Below, piece by piece: positions 22,295 to 26,042 of a stretch of DNA of 26,042 bases. Positions within the stretch are counted from its first letter, which is position 1. The number at the start of each line of letters is the position of its first letter. The DNA comes from QYOJ01 sp964449285 (lineage in GTDB: Bacteria > Bacteroidota > Bacteroidia > Bacteroidales > FEN-979): positions 1-26,042 of the forward strand of contig CAYUZX010000048.1 in NCBI GenBank assembly GCA_964449285.1, given 5' to 3'. Position numbers and translations under genes: made by a program. Below the pieces are notes generated by a model. It was not told the origin of the DNA, made no database searches, and saw only the letters and a program-made list of their open reading frames with translations.

Positions 22295-25175
22295 AAACAT
22301 AAGGACAGTAGGTACATCTTTCTTCGTCTGGGGTTTGGCGGAAGGGATGATCGGTATCGAAAATATCAGCAAGGATCCGGCTCATAACCTCTTCCATTTT
22401 TGCGATTTCATAATTCCCAATCGTAGGAGATTTAGGGGCACCTTTCTCATCGGGCATCGTCACCCTAATAAATCCAGGCGCCTGTTTTTTCAGGGAGATG
22501 ATACCTGCTTCATAATAGTTACCGGAATTTCGTCTGGCTAAAAGCCACGCATATGTCAGCAGCTGGAACCCCTTATCAAGGGATGGGTCTGAGATCAAAT
22601 TATCCCAATTGGTGATGGCGACATCCTTCGGGTCTACACTCCCGGTTTTGTAATCGATCACACGGGTAACCTCTCCTATCCTGTCTACCCGGTCGACAAA
22701 CCCCTTGAGCCGGACCTCCATCTCCGTCGCTTTCAGGGAGATAATCAGCGACTTTGACAATGGCTGTTCAAGAAGTTCGACGGTAAGTGTCTCTCCTTTT
22801 TCGGCCAGTTTTTCCACATGTCGTACCTCTCCCCGAACAAATTTCCGTATCATGATCCTGGCAACTTCCACCAGCAGCAGGTTTTTCCCTGTTTTTACAC
22901 TATCCCCTTTGAAAACTTCACGGAATGCGCTGTCGATCACTCCATCTATTCGTGGTTCCATCGAAGCGAGATCGCCCCGGGTCAGGACTCGTTTGACAAA
23001 CGGTTTATAGAGATTCATCAGGGCATGATGGACTGCAGATCCAAGTGTCCTTGGGTCAATTTCCCCCTCCTCTCCCTCCGGCTCTTTCAACCCTGCAATT
23101 TCTGAGAAATAGAATCTCAGGGAACACGAACGATACATATTGAGAGAAGTAGGGGCAAATCCGGATGAGGCTTTTTCCTTCAGTTTTTCGATCACAGCGC
23201 TCCCTTTTTCGATCACAATAGCGGGATATCCCTCTCCGCTCCTCAGTGGTGTTACGAGAAACTCATTCCTGATTGTAATAGACCGGTTATATCCAGGCAA
23301 CTCTGTCTCGATCTGCCTGATGAAACGGCTTGGGTCACCTCCACCCATTTGGCCGGGTTCAGTATTATAAAGCAACCACACGTGGGTAGAGCGCTGCAGT
23401 AACCGGTAGAAGTGATAGGCATAAACAGCATCCTTCTGCCGGTATAATGGAAGATGAAAATCCCGCCGCACATCATACGGAATGAAAGATTGCAGGTTCT
23501 TTCCTGAAGGGAGTATTCCCTCGTTGCAAGAGAGAATGATCACTCGTTCGAAATCAAGTGTACGAGTCTCCAGCATCCCCATGATCTGCAGTCCTTTCAA
23601 AGGCTCACCATAGAAAGGCAGCATGGTTGTATCCAACAACTGTTTCATGAATTTCGCCAGGCTTTCCCAGGTAAGAAACCCCTTAGATTCCCCTATCAGG
23701 AGCCGGAGTTGACGAAGGATCCTGGCAACAGCATAGGCATATTCCAGCTCGATCTGAGGCGTTGTCTCTTCCTGGGTCTCAGGAAAAGTAGATTCGGTTA
23801 AACCAATGGAAGCCACAATCGCTTCTACCAGTGTCTGAAGACCGGTCAAGGCTCCATCCAGTGAATCCCAGGTACCGAACATCAGGTCGAGAAATTTAAG
23901 ACTGGCGCCAAAAAGTCCGGTGTGTTCCGCTACCAGATCGTTACGCCGGAGGAATGTCTTTTGGCCTGTTTTAATCTTCTCCACAAGTTCGCGGAATGCA
24001 AACTGGTTGCCGTCAGTATTGACTGAGGCCAGGCGAGTCACATATGGGTGTTGCAGTACTTTTAATACATCCCGGAAGTAAAATCTCCCTGATCTTTTAC
24101 CTCCTTGGGTCATCCTGATGGCATGATGATGCATCTCATAGACCAGCACGAGAATATCTGCGAGTGGGGTCTGACTGAGCGGGAGCCCCATCGTGATATT
24201 CACGGCATCGATTCCTTCTGGCAGTGAGTTGAGTAACGGTAGCAGAAGTTGTTCGTCGGGGAGGATGACAGCTGTTCGTTCATTTAGCAGTTGCTGCTGC
24301 TGAAACTCCTGTAATAGGTTACCTGTCAGTTTCACCTGTCCGATAATATCTGGCACACCAATCACTTCGATCTCTTTTGCGCCAGACTTAAAATCGTCAA
24401 ATTTCCAGCGCAATGACCATTCGGGCCATCTCTTAAACCATTCCCTCAGGTAGTCTCCAGCTTCCTGCTTCGGATCATCCAGGTAATAGCTATCGGAATC
24501 CCAGAGCAACTCACCATTACCCTTTTTCACGAGAAGATCAATGATTTTCTCCTCGGATGTCGTCAGTGCGTTGAAACCTATAAAGATGACCTTTATCCAG
24601 GGGATCTCCGCTTCTTCTCTCTCCATCTTCTGCCAGGCATTTCTGAAGATCAATCCCTGATAGGCCTCTCCCCGGGACAGAAGCGCTTCTGTTAGTGCTG
24701 AATAGTACGACAGAAGGGAGTTATAGAACTTCAGGTAGTTCTGCTGAAACTCCGTCAGGGGTTCATTATCCGGGTTCCAGACTGTCATCGCACGAACCTC
24801 ATCCAGGTATGTGAAAAGAGCTGCAGGATCAATAAGGTAACGATCGATCTCATTGAAATCAGTAAGGAGCTGACTCCCCCAGTTCAGGAATTCATCAAAT
24901 GGCTGAGCTTTTTCCTTTTCTACATCCTGATGAATCTTATACAATTCGAAGAGACAATGAACCTGCTCCACCTCGCGCAATCCCGAAACAGAAGTGATAA
25001 ACTCCTCAATAGAAAAGAGTGCCGGTGACCAGGAGGTTTGCTGGAGCATCCCGGAGAGATATTTTCGCAAAAAGAGTCCAGCCCTTCGGTTGGGCAGGAT
25101 GATGGCTACCTCCGACAAGCTTTCGCTGTATTTTTCATAAATGTATTGAGCGGTTTGAAACAGAAACGGGGGCAT
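22278..25175 (-). CDS. AddB-like PD-(D/E)XK nuclease with Fe-S-type cysteines
   Basis: A 965-residue protein related to AddB/RecB-type nucleases of DNA break repair. The N terminus (AIILPNRRAGLFLRKYLSG, 23-41) occupies the place of the AddB ATPase motif but lacks GKT, so it is probably not an active ATPase. The C-terminal nuclease domain (about 675-965) starts with SLNMYRSCSLRFYF, continues with LGSAVHHALMNLY and has the catalytic VIDYKTG (D841, K843) and QLLTYAW motifs. It ends in CTYCPYVSICGR, where C954, C957 and C963 plus the Cys in RSCSLRF form the four-cysteine arrangement known to hold a 4Fe-4S cluster in AddB. No addA-like helicase is in the window. It follows the nucleotidyltransferase gene by 41 bases and may be co-transcribed. 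Confidence 0.88.
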   Translation of the reverse strand: MPPFLFQTAQYIYEKYSESLSEVAIILPNRRAGLFLRKYLSGMLQQTSWSPALFSIEEFITSVSGLREVEQVHCLFELYKIHQDVEKEKAQPFDEFLNWGSQLLTDFNEIDRYLIDPAALFTYLDEVRAMTVWNPDNEPLTEFQQNYLKFYNSLLSYYSALTEALLSRGEAYQGLIFRNAWQKMEREEAEIPWIKVIFIGFNALTTSEEKIIDLLVKKGNGELLWDSDSYYLDDPKQEAGDYLREWFKRWPEWSLRWKFDDFKSGAKEIEVIGVPDIIGQVKLTGNLLQEFQQQQLLNERTAVILPDEQLLLPLLNSLPEGIDAVNITMGLPLSQTPLADILVLVYEMHHHAIRMTQGGKRSGRFYFRDVLKVLQHPYVTRLASVNTDGNQFAFRELVEKIKTGQKTFLRRNDLVAEHTGLFGASLKFLDLMFGTWDSLDGALTGLQTLVEAIVASIGLTESTFPETQEETTPQIELEYAYAVARILRQLRLLIGESKGFLTWESLAKFMKQLLDTTMLPFYGEPLKGLQIMGMLETRTLDFERVIILSCNEGILPSGKNLQSFIPYDVRRDFHLPLYRQKDAVYAYHFYRLLQRSTHVWLLYNTEPGQMGGGDPSRFIRQIETELPGYNRSITIRNEFLVTPLRSGEGYPAIVIEKGSAVIEKLKEKASSGFAPTSLNMYRSCSLRFYFSEIAGLKEPEGEEGEIDPRTLGSAVHHALMNLYKPFVKRVLTRGDLASMEPRIDGVIDSAFREVFKGDSVKTGKNLLLVEVARIMIRKFVRGEVRHVEKLAEKGETLTVELLEQPLSKSLIISLKATEMEVRLKGFVDRVDRIGEVTRVIDYKTGSVDPKDVAITNWDNLISDPSLDKGFQLLTYAWLLARRNSGNYYEAGIISLKKQAPGFIRVTMPDEKGAPKSPTIGNYEIAKMEEVMSRILADIFDTDHPFRQTPDEERCTYCPYVSICGR

Positions 25176-25216
25176 GGGTTATTATTTTCTGAAACAGTTT
25201 GTCGTTTGATTATTCT

Positions 25217-25906
25217 TTACGATCCTATCTTTCCGATGTCTCTCCATACCAGGCTGGTATCTATAAAACCTTTAATTGGATGATTGGAAGCAAGCCGGAT
25301 ATACAGATCGGTGAGCGAAAACTTACCACTTTCTGTTATCAGCGGAAAAATATCCGGCTGGAGGATCTGGATTCCGCTGAAAGCAAAGTTTCTCAATGCG
25401 CCACATTCCCTACTGATCCTTCTCTCTTCTGTCTTCCTGTTCTCCCATCCGCAGAGGGTGTTCTCTTTCTCAAAAAGGAAGTAACGGGAGGTTTCACGAT
25501 CCCTGACAGCCAGGGTGGCAAGAGGATCCTCAGTCCTGTGAAAACGCATCATCAGGTTGAGGTCCAGATCGGAGAGGATATCCACATTCCTTACTACAAA
25601 CGGCTCTCCATCACTGAAAAACCAGGCAGCCTTCTTCACACCACCTCCGGTCTCCAGCAATTCATCCGACTCATCGGAGATCACAATCGATAATCCGAAG
25701 TTATCATTAACCCCGAGGAAATCCTCAATCTGCCTGGGAAAATGGTGCACATTGATAATTACATCGTGTATCCCGTATCGTTTGACGTGTTCCAATGCAT
25801 GCTGCAGCAAAGGCTTCCCGTCGACTACCACTAGCGCTTTCGGCATGGTATTGGTAATCGGCCGTAACCGTACCCCCAATCCCGCCGCAAGTATCATTGC
25901 TTTCAT
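25217..25906 (-). CDS. Sugar-phosphate nucleotidyltransferase, MurU-like
   Basis: A 229-residue cytoplasmic nucleotidyltransferase. The ATG at 25906 is chosen because MKAMILAAGLGVRLRPIT is the canonical beginning; an in-frame ATG at 25945 would add 13 residues (MAKSEYQKAKSGK) encoded by a 7-bp tandem repeat and unlikely to be native. Motifs: LAAGLGVRLRPIT with PKALV (nucleotide-binding signature), NVHHFPRQIEDFLG, ETGGGVKKA, VRNVDILSDLDL as the metal/sugar site and WRDIGK near the end. The ETGGG motif and length fit MurNAc-1-phosphate uridylyltransferase (MurU) and related enzymes, but mannose- or glucose-1-phosphate cannot be excluded. In this phylum such genes often sit beside an aminoglycoside-phosphotransferase-like kinase, which could lie beyond the right edge. 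Confidence 0.88.
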   Translation of the reverse strand: MKAMILAAGLGVRLRPITNTMPKALVVVDGKPLLQHALEHVKRYGIHDVIINVHHFPRQIEDFLGVNDNFGLSIVISDESDELLETGGGVKKAAWFFSDGEPFVVRNVDILSDLDLNLMMRFHRTEDPLATLAVRDRETSRYFLFEKENTLCGWENRKTEERRISRECGALRNFAFSGIQILQPDIFPLITESGKFSLTDLYIRLASNHPIKGFIDTSLVWRDIGKIGS

Positions 25907-25911
25907 TTTTC

Positions 25912-25946
25912 CGCTTTTCGCTTTTTGGTATTCGCTTTTCGCCAAT
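25912..25946. repeat. Five 7-bp units (CGCTTTT type) at the nucleotidyltransferase start
   Basis: The units are CGCTTTT, CGCTTTT, TGGTATT, CGCTTTT and CGCCAAT. They begin 6 bases upstream of the chosen ATG and extend the reading frame with a lysine/serine-rich stretch if the upstream ATG is used. Confidence 0.7.
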
Positions 25947-25987
25947 CTTTCTATTTCATCCCGTTCATCACCCCAATCACTTTTATC

Positions 25988-26035
25988 ACTCTCCTACTCT
26001 CTTACTCTCCTACTCTCTTACTCTCCTAATCTTTT
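25988..26035. repeat. Six 8-bp units ACTCTCCT/ACTCTCTT at the right edge
   Basis: Five units alternate ACTCTCCT and ACTCTCTT and a sixth, AATCTTTT, is worn. The last 96 bases of the window (25947-26042) hold this repeat and no supported gene; all three minus-strand frames entering from the right stop within about 35 bases of the edge. Confidence 0.85.
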
Positions 26036-26042
26036 CCGTTTG

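Overview
The window comes from a member of the Bacteroidota, probably an environmental Bacteroidales or Marinilabiliales-like organism. Evidence: three proteins end in type IX secretion (T9SS) type A sorting domains; the primary sigma factor is the short (287 aa) Bacteroidota form; there is an HmuY-like/TonB-receptor operon; and several promoters match the Bacteroidota -7 consensus TAnnTTTG. I see no rRNA, tRNA, CRISPR array, insertion sequence or phage gene.

Layout. (1) 1-322: no convincing gene, only an open minus-strand frame running off the left edge. (2) 323-5738, all minus strand: a tyrosine phosphatase, a possible 50-codon gene, a beta-carbonic anhydrase, a 12-TM transporter and a secreted T9SS protein with about 13 BNR/VPS10-like repeats. 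(3) 5799-6911, plus: an exported Memo-family (AmrB-like) protein. (4) 6988-11518, minus: a three-gene operon of T9SS-secreted HmuY-like protein, TonB receptor with FRAP/NPNL boxes and HmuY-like surface lipoprotein, likely for heme or another metal ligand. (5) 11622-14360, minus: an HtrA/DegP protease, RpoD and a small one-TM protein. (6) 14572-15774, plus: a secreted endonuclease/exonuclease/phosphatase-fold protein. (7) 15809-22294: an AmmeMemoRadiSam locus. It has a radical SAM enzyme with a Tat-like signal, a T9SS beta-helix protein, a large membrane protein with an embedded spermidine-synthase-like domain, and a divergent exported AmrB-AmrA fusion. (8) 22278-25906, minus: a MurU-like nucleotidyltransferase followed by an AddB-like PD-(D/E)XK nuclease with Fe-S-type cysteines.

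The most interesting system is the AmmeMemoRadiSam set. Radical SAM enzyme, AmrB-AmrA fusion and the separate second Memo protein all carry N-terminal export signals, so the system may work outside the cytoplasm, next to an integral-membrane aminopropyltransferase-like protein that has lost its catalytic aspartate. Both Memo genes share an identical 13-bp promoter segment.

A second window-wide pattern is a scatter of short tandem repeats at gene borders, all with 7- or 8-bp units but with unrelated words. One supplies the carbonic anhydrase stop codon, one lies in frame inside the phosphatase-fold gene, and one could lengthen the nucleotidyltransferase N terminus.
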